64,000 nt of DNA from Basilea psittacipulmonis DSM 24701 (GCF_000743945.1 NZ_CP009238.1:1612001-1676000), one strand, 5' to 3'; counted from the first letter of the stretch, positions 45,436-56,522 are shown. Translations and numbers: made by a program. The notes: generated by a model not told the origin, from the letters alone.

Positions 45436-46419
45436 TTACATTTCCTGTTTTGGCACGCGTTCCATCAGGATTTCTTTTACTTGAGAAATATTGATATGAT
45501 CTTTTATCAGCTGATATAAAAGCTGGGCAATAGGCATTTCTACACCATGTGACTGAGATTGACGGACAACTTCCTCAACCGTTAACACCCCTTCTGCCAC
45601 ATGTCCGAGTTCTTTTAAAATCGTCGCTAACGTTTTTCCCTCAGCCAACAACAAGCCCACTGTTCGATTACGAGACAAAGATCCTGTACAGGTCAATATC
45701 ATATCGCCTATTCCCGACAATCCCATCAATGTCGTAACATTAGCCCCCATTGCAACAGCCAATCGGGTTATTTCAGCCAACCCACGAGTAATCAATGCTG
45801 CTCTTGCATTTAACCCCAAGCCTAATCCATCTGAGATACCTGTTGCGATCGCCAAAACGTTTTTCACCGCACCACCTACAGCCACGCCCACTACATCTTG
45901 ATTAGCATACAAACGTAAGATGGGCGTATTCAATTCTAAACACAATGCTTCGACCCAATGTAAATTATCAGAAGCCAATACCACCGCACAAGGTAGTTTT
46001 TGAGCCAATTCTTGAGCAAAGCTAGGTCCAGACAGAATGCCTATTTTTGTCGCTGATGATCCATAAACTTCTTTTAATACCTCATGTGGCAACAGCCCTG
46101 TGCCTTGTTCAAATCCTTTACATGCCACTAAGGCTGGAACGTTCGACAACCCTGCTTGTTTTAAATAGACGGCCGTCTGTCTTAAAGCATTCACGGGGGT
46201 GGCCAACAAAACCAAATCAAATGAATGATGTTCAAGCGTATGCAATAAATTCAGTCCATCTAATGGAAATCCCGGCAAATACTGGGCATTCTCATGCTCT
46301 CGTTTCATCTCATCGACATGTTCTGCTCGCCTAGACCACAAACTTACTTGATGCGTTTGTGCAAAATGCAATGCCAATGCGGTTCCCCAAGCACCTGCAC
46401 CCATCACTAAAATATTCAT
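45436..46419 (-). CDS. gpsA: Glycerol-3-phosphate dehydrogenase (NAD(P)+)
   Basis: 327 residues. Rossmann GAGAWGTALALHFA at N-terminus, SGPSFAQEL, VGGAVKNVLAIATGISDGLGLGLNARAALITRGLAEI, GLSGIGDMILTCTGSLSRNR. Supplies sn-glycerol-3-phosphate for phospholipids, matching the pssA/psd/pgsA genes nearby. Confidence 0.97.
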   Translation of the reverse strand: MNILVMGAGAWGTALALHFAQTHQVSLWSRRAEHVDEMKREHENAQYLPGFPLDGLNLLHTLEHHSFDLVLLATPVNALRQTAVYLKQAGLSNVPALVACKGFEQGTGLLPHEVLKEVYGSSATKIGILSGPSFAQELAQKLPCAVVLASDNLHWVEALCLELNTPILRLYANQDVVGVAVGGAVKNVLAIATGISDGLGLGLNARAALITRGLAEITRLAVAMGANVTTLMGLSGIGDMILTCTGSLSRNRTVGLLLAEGKTLATILKELGHVAEGVLTVEEVVRQSQSHGVEMPIAQLLYQLIKDHINISQVKEILMERVPKQEM

Positions 46420-46430
46420 TTCTCCCTCCC

Positions 46431-46573
46431 TTATATCACTCTCTCACACCACTCACCGCTTAAACGCTTAACATCGCGGTTTCAAACAGTCACCATCCAA
46501 TTAAACAAAGCAACTCACAACTACCATTTACCACCGTCAATCGGATAACAAGTTATATCACTCTCTCACACCA
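46431..46573. repeat. Two 21-bp direct repeats, 122 bp apart
   Basis: Identical 21-bp segments beginning TTATATCACTCTCTCACACC at 46431-46451 and 46553-46573 in the G-poor gap between gpsA and pnp. The 46420-46616 interval has no supported gene. Confidence 0.7.
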
Positions 46574-46616
46574 TCAACGACTGCGTTCAAACCATGTATC
46601 CTCTGTTTATCATAGC

Positions 46617-46651
46617 GAAAAAAAAGCCCTTTGATAAAAAATCAAAGGGCT
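46617..46651 (-). terminator. Terminator of pnp
   Basis: AGCCCTTTGAT-AAAAA-ATCAAAGGGCT, 11-bp stem, with nine T following on the minus strand. Confidence 0.92.
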
Positions 46652-46669
46652 ATTCTTTAAAAAATACCG

Positions 46670-48832
46670 TTACTGTTCAGGCGTTTCTTCCGTTGCAGAT
46701 ACTGTATCTTGGGTCACACCGCGTTGGGCAGATAAGCCACCCAAAGCTTTCACAGACAAGCGTAAACGACCACGATCATCAGCTTCGATCACTTTCACAC
46801 GAACGGTTTCACCCACAGCCAATACATCTGCCACATTCGCAATACGGTGATTATCGATTTCAGAAATATGCAACAAGCCGTCTTTACCAGGAAGAATCTG
46901 AACGATAGCACCAAAATCACGGATCTGTTGAACGATACCATCGTATTCCGCACCCACTTCAACTACAGCAGTTAACTCAGCGATACGACGCTCCGCTTCT
47001 TTAGCTTTTTGGGTATCTGTACTCGCGATGGTTACCACACCTTCGTCCGTAATATCGATTTGGCAACCTGTCTCTTCAGTCAATGCACGAATGGTTGCAC
47101 CACCTTTACCAATAACATCACGGATTTTCTCTGGATGAATCTTCATGGTCAACATACGAGGTGCAAAATCAGATAACTCCTCACGCGAACCACTAATAGC
47201 CTCAACCATCTTACCAAGAATGTGCATACGACCTTCTTTGGCTTGTGCCAAAGCAACTTGCATAATCTCTTTCGTAATACCCTGAATCTTGATATCCATT
47301 TGTAATGCGGTAATACCATTCTTCGTACCCGCTACTTTGAAATCCATATCGCCTAAATGATCTTCATCACCTAGAATATCTGTCAATACTGCGAACTTGT
47401 TACCTTCTTTGATCAAGCCCATCGCCACGCCTGCCACGTGATCGGAAACAGGCACACCTGCATCCATCATCGCCAAACAACCGCCACATACAGAGGCCAT
47501 GGAAGAAGAACCGTTCGATTCTGTAATCTCAGAAACTAAACGAATCGTGTATTGGAATTCATCAGCATTTGGTAATGTCGGTACTAATGCTCGTTTTGCC
47601 AAACGTCCATGACCGATTTCACGACGTTTAGGTGAACCAAATCGACCTGTCTCACCTGTTGCAAAAGGAGGCATATTGTAGTGAAGCATGAAGTTATCAC
47701 GTGATTCACCCATGACAGAATCCACAATCTGTTCATCCGTTTTTGTACCTAGTGTAGCGACTACTAAAGCCTGTGTTTCACCACGTGTAAACAATACGCT
47801 ACCATGTGTGCGAGGAAGTACACCTAAACGAATGCTAATCGGACGCACGGTGCGTGTATCACGACCATCAATACGAGGCTCACCATTCAAAATCTGTGTA
47901 CGAACAATTTCAGACTCAAGGTTAAATAAGATATTATCGACTTCTACTTCATCTGGAGCTTCAGTGCCATTTGCTTCTGCTTGGACTTTCAACGACTCTT
48001 TGGTCATCGCAGAAACAGATTTCAAACGTGCTGAACGATCTTGTTTTTCGCGAATTTGGAAAGCAGCTACCAATTCATCATAAGCCAATGCTTTTACCGC
48101 ATTAATCAACGTATCGTTCTTAGGTGCAGGTGCCCAATCCCAAGCTGGTTTACCCGCTTCAGCCACAAACTCATGAATCGCGTTAATCACCTTTTGCATT
48201 TGTTCATGACCAAATACTACCGCACCCAACATCACGTCTTCAGATAGTTGTTGGGCCTCAGATTCCACCATCAATACAGCAGATTCAGTACCTGCAACCA
48301 CCAAATCCATCTTAGAATCTTTTAACTGAGAGACAGTCGGATCAAGAACATATTCACCATTAATGTAACCCACACGAGCCGCACCAATTGGACCATGGAA
48401 TGGAATGCCAGAAATAGCCAATGCCGCAGACGTACCAATCATCGAAATAATATCTGGGTCAATTTCTGGATCCACTGATAATACATGAACAATCACCTGA
48501 ACTTCATTGTAAAAACCTTCAGGGAATAAAGGACGCAATGGGCGATCGATTAAACGAGAGGTTAATGTTTCTTTTTCAGATGGTTTTCCTTCACGTTTAA
48601 AGAAGCCACCTGGAATTCTACCTGCTGCATATGTTTTCTCAACATAATCCACTGTTAGTGGAAAAAAGTCTTGGCCAGGTTTTGCTTCATTTTGTGCCAC
48701 CACGGTTGCCAAGACGACTGTATCCCCCATCGAAGCCAATACAGCACCACTTGATTGGCGAGCAATCTCACCTGTTTCTAACTTAACTTCATGTTGGCCA
48801 TATTGAAACGTTTTTGTAAATTTATTAAACAT
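46670..48832 (-). CDS. pnp: Polyribonucleotide nucleotidyltransferase (PNPase)
   Basis: 720 residues: two RNase PH domains (first ..[26 protein letters not shown]; second ..[51 protein letters not shown]), KH domain ([19 protein letters not shown]) and S1 domain ([31 protein letters not shown]). 3'-5' RNA phosphorolysis, degradosome partner. Downstream of rpsO, as usual. Confidence 0.98.
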   Translation of the reverse strand: MFNKFTKTFQYGQHEVKLETGEIARQSSGAVLASMGDTVVLATVVAQNEAKPGQDFFPLTVDYVEKTYAAGRIPGGFFKREGKPSEKETLTSRLIDRPLRPLFPEGFYNEVQVIVHVLSVDPEIDPDIISMIGTSAALAISGIPFHGPIGAARVGYINGEYVLDPTVSQLKDSKMDLVVAGTESAVLMVESEAQQLSEDVMLGAVVFGHEQMQKVINAIHEFVAEAGKPAWDWAPAPKNDTLINAVKALAYDELVAAFQIREKQDRSARLKSVSAMTKESLKVQAEANGTEAPDEVEVDNILFNLESEIVRTQILNGEPRIDGRDTRTVRPISIRLGVLPRTHGSVLFTRGETQALVVATLGTKTDEQIVDSVMGESRDNFMLHYNMPPFATGETGRFGSPKRREIGHGRLAKRALVPTLPNADEFQYTIRLVSEITESNGSSSMASVCGGCLAMMDAGVPVSDHVAGVAMGLIKEGNKFAVLTDILGDEDHLGDMDFKVAGTKNGITALQMDIKIQGITKEIMQVALAQAKEGRMHILGKMVEAISGSREELSDFAPRMLTMKIHPEKIRDVIGKGGATIRALTEETGCQIDITDEGVVTIASTDTQKAKEAERRIAELTAVVEVGAEYDGIVQQIRDFGAIVQILPGKDGLLHISEIDNHRIANVADVLAVGETVRVKVIEADDRGRLRLSVKALGGLSAQRGVTQDTVSATEETPEQ

Positions 48833-48856
48833 AATTTTCCTTTCTCACAACAACAA

Positions 48857-48922
48857 TAAAAAACCGTACCAATATCACCTGTTACAGTTTCTTGGTACGG
48901 TCATCTGTAGGATTTTTCCTAC
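48857..48922 (-). terminator. rpsO/pnp intergenic hairpins
   Basis: On the minus strand a small hairpin GTAGGA-AAAA-TCCTAC (48922-48907) is followed by ACCGTACCAA...TTGGTACGGT (10-bp stem, 48901-48863) and six T. This is the expected rpsO terminator with read-through to pnp. In E. coli the pnp leader hairpin is an RNase III site and allows PNPase autocontrol; whether it does so here is inference. Confidence 0.85.
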
Positions 48923-48926
48923 AAAA

Positions 48927-49196
48927 TTACTTACGTAAGCCTAATTTCTCGATAATAGCACGGTAAGTATCTGGGTTACGACCCTTTAGATAATCGAGTA
49001 ATTTACGGCGACGACTAACCATACGAAGCAGACCACGACGAGAATGGTGATCTTTCTTATGTGTTTTAAAATGAACAGTTAATTCATTAATGCGAGCTGT
49101 TAGAAGTGCAATCTGAACCTCTGGAGAACCCGTATCACCCTGTTTACGAGCAAATTCATTAACGATAGACTGTTTATTAATTTCTGCAACTGACAT
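48927..49196 (-). CDS. rpsO: Ribosomal protein uS15
   Basis: 89 residues from ATG at 49196 (AGAGG upstream); the frame extends 10 codons further without a better start. Contains [55 protein letters not shown], the S15 signature. Standard size. Confidence 0.98.
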   Translation of the reverse strand: MSVAEINKQSIVNEFARKQGDTGSPEVQIALLTARINELTVHFKTHKKDHHSRRGLLRMVSRRRKLLDYLKGRNPDTYRAIIEKLGLRK

Positions 49197-49262
49197 ATTT
49201 AATTTCCTCTTAAAAACTGGCGACAAAGATGAGGATCCTTGTCGTGAAAAAAACTTTGTAAA

Positions 49263-50015
49263 TTATAGCATCTTTTTGCGTTTTTTGCGAACTTTAGTCC
49301 AACGATAGTAGAGAACGCACCATCCACTAACGGCATAACACATAAACAAGGCAAAAATCATGACGGGCGGATTAATTAAAATCACCGCCACTAACAAAAT
49401 CGTCACCAATACCCAGATCTGGGCCGAATGGTTACCTTGGAATGCCATTTTTTTGCCACTAATAAACGGAGCATTTGAAACCATACTTAATCCCGCATAG
49501 ATCACAATCGAAAAAACCAACCATGCGTTCAACATATAAGGAGGTAGTTTATTGTCCACTAATAACCACACAAAACCACCCACGATGGCCGCCGCGGATG
49601 GACTAGGCAGTCCCTGAAAAAACCGAGAGTCCACCACGCCGATATTAGTATTAAAGCGAGCTAACCTAACCGCCGCACACGCAATATAGATGAAACATGC
49701 AAACCACCCCCATCGTCCCAACTCATGAAGTAGGTAGTAATAGGCCAACATCGCAGGTGCTAATCCAAAAGTCACCATATCGGACATGGAATCATACTGT
49801 TCGCCAAACGATGATTGCGTCTTAGTCAGACGTGCAATTCGCCCATCCAACGCATCCATTATCATCCCCACCAACAACGCCATAACCGCCAACTCAAAAT
49901 TACCCGCAATGGATTGAATAATGGCATAAAATCCCGCAAAAAGATTCCCTGTCGTTGCGGCATTAGGTAACAAATAGGCACTCTTGTGATAACGTAATCG
50001 ATCTGCTGATTTCAT
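49263..50015 (-). CDS. pssA: CDP-diacylglycerol-serine O-phosphatidyltransferase
   Basis: 250 residues, several membrane helices. CDP-alcohol phosphotransferase motif: MDALDGRIARLTKTQSSFGEQYDSMSD (D, D-G-x2-A-R, G-x3-D-x3-D). Class II PssA, integral membrane. Makes phosphatidylserine, substrate of the adjacent psd gene, 20 bp upstream. Confidence 0.93.
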   Translation of the reverse strand: MKSADRLRYHKSAYLLPNAATTGNLFAGFYAIIQSIAGNFELAVMALLVGMIMDALDGRIARLTKTQSSFGEQYDSMSDMVTFGLAPAMLAYYYLLHELGRWGWFACFIYIACAAVRLARFNTNIGVVDSRFFQGLPSPSAAAIVGGFVWLLVDNKLPPYMLNAWLVFSIVIYAGLSMVSNAPFISGKKMAFQGNHSAQIWVLVTILLVAVILINPPVMIFALFMCYAVSGWCVLYYRWTKVRKKRKKML

Positions 50016-50035
50016 CTATTGCCTCTTGTATAAGA

Positions 50036-50686
50036 TTATTGCAACTTTGCCAATACCGTCGTCGTTGCTTGTACTTTATCTCCAATTTTCACCATAGGAA
50101 TACTACCTAAAGGCAAATACATATCTATTCTTGAACCAAAACGAATAAAACCATAACGTTCACCTTTTTTCAGTTCTTCACCCTCTTTGACATAGCATAA
50201 AATCCTTTTAGCTACCAAGCCAGCAATCTGAACATAAGTGACGGTTTGTCCAGTTGGTGTCGTCACGACCACTGCATTACGCTCGTTTTCAGCAGAAGCT
50301 TTGTCTAAGGCTGCATTGAAAAATCTACCCGAAAAATATTCTATTTTTTCAACTTTGCCGTCCACAGGAACACGATTCGAATGCACATTAAATACATTCA
50401 TAAACACACTGATTTTCAATGCTTCGCGTCCTGCATAAGGATCGTAATCTTCTTGTATTTGGATCACTTTACCATCAGCAGCCGACAATACCGTATTTTC
50501 GTTTGCACCCGCAGGAACATATCGTTTCGGATCTCTAAAAAACTGTATCGCAAAAATCACATATACGAACAAAATAAAAGCGACAAAGCCATTTAAAAAA
50601 GACCATAAGAGTGCCAAAATAATGCCACCCAAAATAAACAACCACCCCTCTTTGGCGATAATAGGATGCGTGTTATATCGATTCAT
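50036..50686 (-). CDS. psd: Phosphatidylserine decarboxylase proenzyme
   Basis: 216 residues, the short archaeal-type/class found with pssA. Membrane helices at about 15-45; [37 protein letters not shown], and [11 protein letters not shown] where the GS bond is the autocleavage point producing the pyruvoyl Ser. Makes phosphatidylethanolamine. Divergent from the copper operon. Confidence 0.93.
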   Translation of the reverse strand: MNRYNTHPIIAKEGWLFILGGIILALLWSFLNGFVAFILFVYVIFAIQFFRDPKRYVPAGANENTVLSAADGKVIQIQEDYDPYAGREALKISVFMNVFNVHSNRVPVDGKVEKIEYFSGRFFNAALDKASAENERNAVVVTTPTGQTVTYVQIAGLVAKRILCYVKEGEELKKGERYGFIRFGSRIDMYLPLGSIPMVKIGDKVQATTTVLAKLQ

Positions 50687-50719
50687 AAGTAAACTACCCT
50701 AAAAACGTGTAATTTTTCA

Positions 50720-50829
50720 TTTTATCAAAAGATAAAATAAAGCTTTCTTGTTTGCCCAAAAACAAGCAAAAGAGTTCAATAATTCTCACAAGTATTATAA
50801 TAAACGCTCAATATATCAAGTAGAGGTAA
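50720..50829. promoter_or_regulatory. psd/copper operon divergent control region with two palindromes
   Basis: TTTTATC-AAAA-GATAAAA (50720-50737) and CTTGTTT-GCCCAA-AAACAAG (50747-50766) lie between psd and the CopZ-like gene. A TATAAT-like -10 (about 50796-50801) precedes the CopZ-like gene. The palindromes do not match the CueR box; the regulator is unknown. Confidence 0.45.
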
Positions 50830-51042
50830 ATGATGAGTACACAAACCACTGTAAAAATCGAAGGGATGACTTGTCAAGGTTGCGTGCGTTCTGTCAAAAC
50901 AGCCTTAGAACAAGCACCTGGCATTCAATCCGTTGAGGTTTCATTGGAACGCAAACAAGCCGATATCGTTTTTGATGAATCACTTTGCTCTTTAAACAAG
51001 ATTCACCATATTATTGAAGAAAAAGGCTTTGATGTCCAATAA
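50830..51042 (+). CDS. Copper chaperone, CopZ-like (heavy-metal-associated domain)
   Basis: 70 residues, one HMA domain: VKIEGMTCQGCVRSVKTALEQAPGIQSVEVSLERKQADIVFD. The M-T-C-Q-G-C motif binds Cu(I) for delivery to the CopA ATPase encoded next. Second ATG codon is likely the start (M-S-T-Q). Cytoplasmic. Confidence 0.92.
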   Translation: MMSTQTTVKIEGMTCQGCVRSVKTALEQAPGIQSVEVSLERKQADIVFDESLCSLNKIHHIIEEKGFDVQ

Positions 51043-51131
51043 GCCACGCTTAATTTTAGAGATTAGCCCCTCAAACTACCTTTTTTTAATTTCATCAAAC
51101 GTGCTGCTATTGAATTCAGCACCGGTTCGAC

Positions 51132-53270
51132 ATGATTGATAAACAATACACCATCGAGGGCATGTCTTGCCAAGCCTGTGCAACCAGACTAGAAAAAGTG
51201 CTTAATAGAAAGCCAGAAGTTGAACAAGCCGAGGTAAACTTTGCAACAGAAACCCTCAACATTCGCTATCATGACCAAGTTAGCGAGCATCAAATACACG
51301 AATGGGTAAAAGATGCTGGTTTTAAAATTGCCGCCACCATCACCCAAACTCCACAAAAACCTAGTCTAAGGTTATGGGCGACATGGACCATTACGCTATA
51401 TTTTACCCTTTTAATGGTTGGCATGCTTTTTCATGTCGAATGGATTCACTCCCATACCAGCATTTTTATCCAATTTATACTGGCCACTTTTTCTCAATTA
51501 TTTCTTGCGATTCCCTTCTACAAAAGTGCTTATGCCGCCATTAAAGGTCGCATGGCAAATATGGATGTATTAGTCAGTAGTGGCACTCTAATTATTTGGC
51601 TATATTCCAGCATTGTTTTTTTAGCCAATATCCCTGAACACGTCTATTTTGAAGCCTCTTGCATGATTCTAGGTTTTGTCTCTTTGGGCAAATATATAGA
51701 AGAAAAAGTTAAAAAAGAAAGCCTCAATAGCATTAGTTTATTAGTAAAACTCAATCCAAAAACTGTTTTGGCAAAACGATCAGACACATGGACGGAGATT
51801 CCATTTGATCAAATTCAAACAGGAGAAATCATCCGTGCCAGACAAGGAGAACGCATTGCGGCCGATGGCGTGATATTAGAAGGACATGCTTTTTTCGATG
51901 AAAGTCACTTAACTGGTGAATCAATATCTCTAGAAAAATCGACGGACGATCAGGTATTAGCAGGTTCCTTAGTTTCTGATGGTAGTGTCATTTATCTTGC
52001 CCAAGCATTAGGAGAAAAAACCTTGCTAGGCGACATGATTCATGCGATGAATGAAGCTCAAGGAACCAAAGCACATATTGCTCGTTTGGCAGACAAGGTT
52101 TCGAGTGTTTTTGTCCCTTTAGTGATGGGGATTGCTTTGCTTACGTTTATCGTAAATTTCTTCTTATTGTCCGATGTAGAAACGGCCATCATTCGTGCCG
52201 TATCCGTGCTAGTCATTGCTTGTCCTTGTGCATTAGGACTCGCCACTCCTGCGGCCATCATGGTCGGCATTGGCATGGCATCCCGAAACGGTATTTGGTT
52301 CAAACAGGCTTCTACACTTGAAAGCACCGCTCATTTAAAAGAAATCGTACTCGATAAAACAGGCACGCTCACCTTGGGGAAACCTGAAATCAAACACATC
52401 CTATTGCTTGATGATTCGTATTCTGAAACACAAGTGCTGTCATTAGCCTGTGCTCTTGAATCACAAGTCAGCCATCCTTTGGCCACCGCCATTATTGAGG
52501 AAGCACAACGTCGTCAGATAAATCCACCCTCTGCCAAAAACGTTGAGGTAACGGCTGGACATGGGATAAAAGGTCAAGTCAACGAACTGACTATAGAACT
52601 TGCTAAACCTGATTCTTTGGGCATTGACACACAGTCGTTATCCAAAGATCTGTCGTCTTATTCATTAATAGGGATGCGTGTTAATCATCACCTCGTTGCT
52701 TTAATTGCATTAGGTGACACCTTAAAACCAGATACGATACCTACCATCCAAGCACTACAACAAGATGGACTGGATATCACCATTTTAAGCGGTGATCAAG
52801 AATCTTTGGTTCAACATATTGCCCAAACCTTACATATCAAGCACGCTAAAGGCAACCAAACACCTCGTGATAAAGCGAGCTATATTCAAAACAGCCCTCA
52901 TCCTATCGGCATGGTAGGCGATGGGATCAATGACGCAGCTGCTTTAACCGCCGCCACCGTCAGTTATTCATTCAAAGATAGTACCGATGTGGCTCAACAC
53001 AGTGCTGATATTACTTTAATGGGTAATGCTTTAATGGGTATTTATAAAAGTTTGCTCATTTCACGTGCTACCATGAAAACCATTAAGCAAAATCTTTTCT
53101 TTGCATTGGTATATAACTGTTTAGGTATTCCACTTGCGGCTTTTGGTTTATTAACACCTGCTGTGGCGGGTCTTGCCATGGCATTAAGTTCTTTTAGTGT
53201 GATTATGAATGCCTTACGGTTAAAACGTTTAACATTTCCCTCATTTTTAAACACGACGGATAAACCATAG
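51132..53270 (+). CDS. copA: Cu(I)-exporting P1B-type ATPase
   Basis: 712 residues. One N-terminal HMA domain with GMSCQACATRLE; actuator TGES (ESHLTGES); transmembrane CPC in VIACPCALGLATPAA; phosphorylation DKTGTLT; HP motif SHPLATA; GDGINDAAAL. About eight membrane helices. Exports Cu(I) to the periplasm. 89 bp after the chaperone gene; Shine-Dalgarno weak. Confidence 0.95.
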   Translation: MIDKQYTIEGMSCQACATRLEKVLNRKPEVEQAEVNFATETLNIRYHDQVSEHQIHEWVKDAGFKIAATITQTPQKPSLRLWATWTITLYFTLLMVGMLFHVEWIHSHTSIFIQFILATFSQLFLAIPFYKSAYAAIKGRMANMDVLVSSGTLIIWLYSSIVFLANIPEHVYFEASCMILGFVSLGKYIEEKVKKESLNSISLLVKLNPKTVLAKRSDTWTEIPFDQIQTGEIIRARQGERIAADGVILEGHAFFDESHLTGESISLEKSTDDQVLAGSLVSDGSVIYLAQALGEKTLLGDMIHAMNEAQGTKAHIARLADKVSSVFVPLVMGIALLTFIVNFFLLSDVETAIIRAVSVLVIACPCALGLATPAAIMVGIGMASRNGIWFKQASTLESTAHLKEIVLDKTGTLTLGKPEIKHILLLDDSYSETQVLSLACALESQVSHPLATAIIEEAQRRQINPPSAKNVEVTAGHGIKGQVNELTIELAKPDSLGIDTQSLSKDLSSYSLIGMRVNHHLVALIALGDTLKPDTIPTIQALQQDGLDITILSGDQESLVQHIAQTLHIKHAKGNQTPRDKASYIQNSPHPIGMVGDGINDAAALTAATVSYSFKDSTDVAQHSADITLMGNALMGIYKSLLISRATMKTIKQNLFFALVYNCLGIPLAAFGLLTPAVAGLAMALSSFSVIMNALRLKRLTFPSFLNTTDKP

Positions 53271-53282
53271 CCACTTAAAAAT

Positions 53283-53316
53283 AACCCCCTTTTGTACTGA
53301 TTTCAAAAAAGGGGGT
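53283..53316 (-). terminator. Terminator between copA and PCuAC gene
   Basis: ACCCCCTTTT / AAAAGGGGGT stem shared by convergent genes; the T-run (TTATTTTTAA) follows on the minus strand, so it serves mainly the PCuAC gene. Confidence 0.78.
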
Positions 53317-53324
53317 CATCAACT

Positions 53325-53858
53325 TTATAACGTGCCAGGTTCTTTAACCACACAGTCTGCGGAGACTTTTGCATCTTTCTGTAAGATAATCAGATGTGCT
53401 TTGTCACCTACCTGTAACGTTCCTTTACTTTTCATTAACATCACATGATTGCCTTTTGGTTCAAAACTAACTGTCTGACCTGGCTTAATATCAAAATGTG
53501 TTAATTTTTCCATTTTCATTTTGCCATCCACTACTTTTGTTGTATGGTATTCTGAATGCCCAAAATCTAATGAATACACATCATGAATATGCTTATCTTC
53601 GTTACTCGTATTCGTTAATTTAAAGTAAGCACTCGATGGAAACTTCTTAGGCATCAATCTGATCCAACAATCTGTCACTTCCAAGCCTTTCGCCTCTGGT
53701 AATTTTGATACCTCAACAGCCTTATCTATTGTCTGGGAATGACTACTGGCATGATGATGGTGGTGATGGCTCTCTTGATGTTGGTGCTCTTCACAAGCAT
53801 ATGCGGCACCAACCACCATGGCCGTGCCTGTTAGCATTACAACTACTTTTTTAAACAT
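53325..53858 (-). CDS. PCuAC-type periplasmic copper chaperone
   Basis: 177 residues. Signal peptide (about 1-21, ...TGTAMVVGAAYA), then His-rich CEEHQHQESHHHHHHASSH, then the PCuAC/DUF461 domain with PSSAYFKLTN, HDVYSLDFGHSEYHTTKVVDGKMKMEK and GNHVMLM, giving the H...M...HxM copper site. Delivers Cu(I) to cytochrome oxidase CuA in many proteobacteria; the His-rich stretch may buffer Cu(II). Beside copZ/copA, consistent with copper handling. Confidence 0.9.
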   Translation of the reverse strand: MFKKVVVMLTGTAMVVGAAYACEEHQHQESHHHHHHASSHSQTIDKAVEVSKLPEAKGLEVTDCWIRLMPKKFPSSAYFKLTNTSNEDKHIHDVYSLDFGHSEYHTTKVVDGKMKMEKLTHFDIKPGQTVSFEPKGNHVMLMKSKGTLQVGDKAHLIILQKDAKVSADCVVKEPGTL

Positions 53859-53869
53859 GCTCCTCTCCT

Positions 53870-53900
53870 AAAAAAAACAAGGGTACCTAACGATACCCTT
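53870..53900 (-). terminator. Terminator of the typA operon
   Basis: AAGGGTA-8 nt-TACCCTT, then eight T on the minus strand. Confidence 0.88.
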
Positions 53901-53946
53901 AGTTTATTCCATCTATATGGCTAATACCATGATACATATCATGAAA

Positions 53947-55773
53947 TTAAGAACTTCTTTCTTCTCTTGCCATACGACGGCGTTCATTTTCAGTCAAATA
54001 ACGTTTACGCAAACGAATACTCTTTGGTGTCACTTCGACTAACTCATCATCATCGATAAATTCCACTGCATACTCAAGCGTCAATTTAATCGGTGGCACC
54101 AAACGTACCGCCTCATCTGTGCCTGATGCACGAATATTCGTTAATTGTTTACCGCGAATTGGGTTCACCACCAAATCATTATCACGAGAGTGAATACCGA
54201 TAATCATCCCCTCATATAATGGTTCACCTGGTGAAACAAACATTCTGCCTCGATCTTGCAATTTCCACAAAGCGTATGCCACGGCATCACCATTATCCTG
54301 ACTAACCAACACGCCATTTCGACGTTCACCGACACTACCTTCTTTGACAGGTGCATAATCATCAAACACATGGCTGATTAAGCCTGTTCCTCTGGTCATC
54401 GACATAAAATCAGTAGAGAAACCGATCAAACCACGAGCAGGAATGCGATACTCTAAACGTGTGCGACCACGTCCATCCGATTCCATATTCAATAGTTCAC
54501 CTTTACGACGACCTAACTCTTCCATTACGCCGCCTTGATGTTCATCTTCAACATCGACCGTTAATAATTCAAATGGCTCACAACGCACACCATCAATATC
54601 TTTAAAGACGACGCGAGGACGTGATACAGCCAGCTCATAGCCCTCACGACGCATATTTTCGATCAAAATCGTCAAATGCAATTCACCACGTCCAGACACC
54701 TCAAATACGGTATCATCATCAGTATCTTTGACTCTTAACGCCACATTTGATTTCAATTCCAACTCTAAACGATCGCGTAATTGACGACTGGTGACAAACT
54801 TACCCTCTCTACCTGCTAAAGGTGAGGTGTTGACCATGAAATTCATATTCAATGTCGGCTCATCAATTTTCAGCATAGGCAAGGCTTCAGGCTGGTTGAC
54901 ATCACAAATCGTACAACCAATACCAATATCCTCGATACCATTAATCAACACAATATCGCCTGCTTCTGCTTCCTGCACTTGCTCGCGATCTAAGCCCTTA
55001 AACTTATGAATTTGGTTAATACGACCTTTAAATGTCGCCCCATCTTCACCGAATTTCACCACAACATCTTGGCCTGCTTTCATGCGACCACGGTTAATTC
55101 GACCCACACCAATCTTACCCACATAACTGTTGTAATCCAAAGAAATGACTTGCATCTGCAACGGTCCCTCTTTATCATCACCACGTGTCGGTACATATTT
55201 CAAAATCGCTTCAAATAAAGCACGCATGTCACCTGAACGTACATCGGGCGAATCTCCTGCATAACCATTCAACCCTGATGCATAAATCACAGGGAAATCC
55301 AGCTGTTCTTCTGTCGCCCCCAATTTATCAAACAACTCAAAAGTCGTATTGATCACATAATCTGGACGAGCACCAGGACGATCGATTTTATTGATCACTA
55401 CGATCGGCTTCAATCCTAATGCCAACGCTTTTTTCGTCACAAAACGTGTTTGTGGCATTGGGCCTTCCACCGCATCCACCAATAACAATACACCGTCAAC
55501 CATTGATAGCACACGTTCTACTTCGCCACCAAAGTCAGCATGTCCTGGGGTATCCACGATATTAATACGTGTGCCTTCATAATCTACCGCACAGTTTTTG
55601 GAAAGAATCGTAATACCACGTTCTTTTTCCAAATCGTTAGAGTCCATCACTCTTTCATCAATATGCTGATTTTCTCTGAACGTACCAGACTGGCGTAATA
55701 ACTGATCGACCAAAGTAGTCTTACCGTGGTCAACGTGAGCAATAATCGCTACATTGCGTAATTCTTGACTCAT
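53947..55773 (-). CDS. typA: Translational GTPase TypA/BipA
   Basis: 608 residues. GTPase: [44 protein letters not shown], then domain II, EF-G-like III/V and the BipA C-terminal region ([21 protein letters not shown]). A ribosome-assembly and stress GTPase. Overlaps truB by ATGA. Confidence 0.97.
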   Translation of the reverse strand: MSQELRNVAIIAHVDHGKTTLVDQLLRQSGTFRENQHIDERVMDSNDLEKERGITILSKNCAVDYEGTRINIVDTPGHADFGGEVERVLSMVDGVLLLVDAVEGPMPQTRFVTKKALALGLKPIVVINKIDRPGARPDYVINTTFELFDKLGATEEQLDFPVIYASGLNGYAGDSPDVRSGDMRALFEAILKYVPTRGDDKEGPLQMQVISLDYNSYVGKIGVGRINRGRMKAGQDVVVKFGEDGATFKGRINQIHKFKGLDREQVQEAEAGDIVLINGIEDIGIGCTICDVNQPEALPMLKIDEPTLNMNFMVNTSPLAGREGKFVTSRQLRDRLELELKSNVALRVKDTDDDTVFEVSGRGELHLTILIENMRREGYELAVSRPRVVFKDIDGVRCEPFELLTVDVEDEHQGGVMEELGRRKGELLNMESDGRGRTRLEYRIPARGLIGFSTDFMSMTRGTGLISHVFDDYAPVKEGSVGERRNGVLVSQDNGDAVAYALWKLQDRGRMFVSPGEPLYEGMIIGIHSRDNDLVVNPIRGKQLTNIRASGTDEAVRLVPPIKLTLEYAVEFIDDDELVEVTPKSIRLRKRYLTENERRRMAREERSS

Positions 55774-56522
55774 GAATGTTCCTTTTTTAATTTTGACAAA
55801 AATAATTCATCAGGTAATTGTTCAACGGATATAAGACGAGATAACGGTTCGACTTCATCTTGAAACGCTTCTAGTCCTATCGCATCATCTATCTTAAACA
55901 TGCCAACTTCTGTTCTTCTTAATGCACTCAAATGTGCATAGCATCCCAAAAATCGACCTATATCTTGAGCTAAGGTTCTGATATAAGTTCCTTTGCTACA
56001 AAAAACATCAAGCACTACTTCCTGCTTATCACGAGAAATAATCTTAATATCGTAAATCGTTACTTGACGTGCGGCACGCTCAACCTCGATGCCCTTTCGA
56101 GCTAATTTATACAAAGGTTGCCCATCTTTTTTCAAAGCTGAGTACATCGGAGGAATTTGCTCAATCTCGCCGATAAAGTGACGAATACACTCGTCTAATT
56201 GTTCATCACTGATAGACGGCACCGTATCAACAGATTTGACGACTTCACCTGTGTAATCCCCTGAATCTGTCTCACTTCCCAAACAAAGTGTCGCAACATA
56301 TCGCTTATCGACATTTAACATCTGACCGCAGATTTTAGTTGCTTTTCCAAAACAACAAATCAATAAACCTGTGGCAAAGGGATCCAACGTTCCTGTATGT
56401 CCCGCTTTTTGGGCATTCAATGTACGTCTTGCTCGTTGTAAAGCAAAATTACTGGATAAATCTTTCGGCTTATCCAGTAATAACACGCCATCTACAATAT
56501 CACCTTTACGTCTTCTACTCAT
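55770..56522 (-). CDS. truB: tRNA pseudouridine(55) synthase
   Basis: 250 residues from the ATG at 56522, which overlaps the rbfA end; a TTG further upstream is less likely. [45 protein letters not shown] (catalytic Asp), [41 protein letters not shown]. Modifies U55 of tRNA T-loops. Confidence 0.96.
   Translation of the reverse strand: MSRRRKGDIVDGVLLLDKPKDLSSNFALQRARRTLNAQKAGHTGTLDPFATGLLICCFGKATKICGQMLNVDKRYVATLCLGSETDSGDYTGEVVKSVDTVPSISDEQLDECIRHFIGEIEQIPPMYSALKKDGQPLYKLARKGIEVERAARQVTIYDIKIISRDKQEVVLDVFCSKGTYIRTLAQDIGRFLGCYAHLSALRRTEVGMFKIDDAIGLEAFQDEVEPLSRLISVEQLPDELFLSKLKKEHS

Noticed and set aside
50830-50936. Alternative plus-strand frame at 50748-50936 covering the CopZ-like start
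   Set aside because: It overlaps the chaperone gene in another frame and shows no domain.
53271-53324. Terminator of copA on the plus strand
   Set aside because: The hairpin lacks a T-tract in the plus direction; it is assigned mainly to the convergent PCuAC gene.
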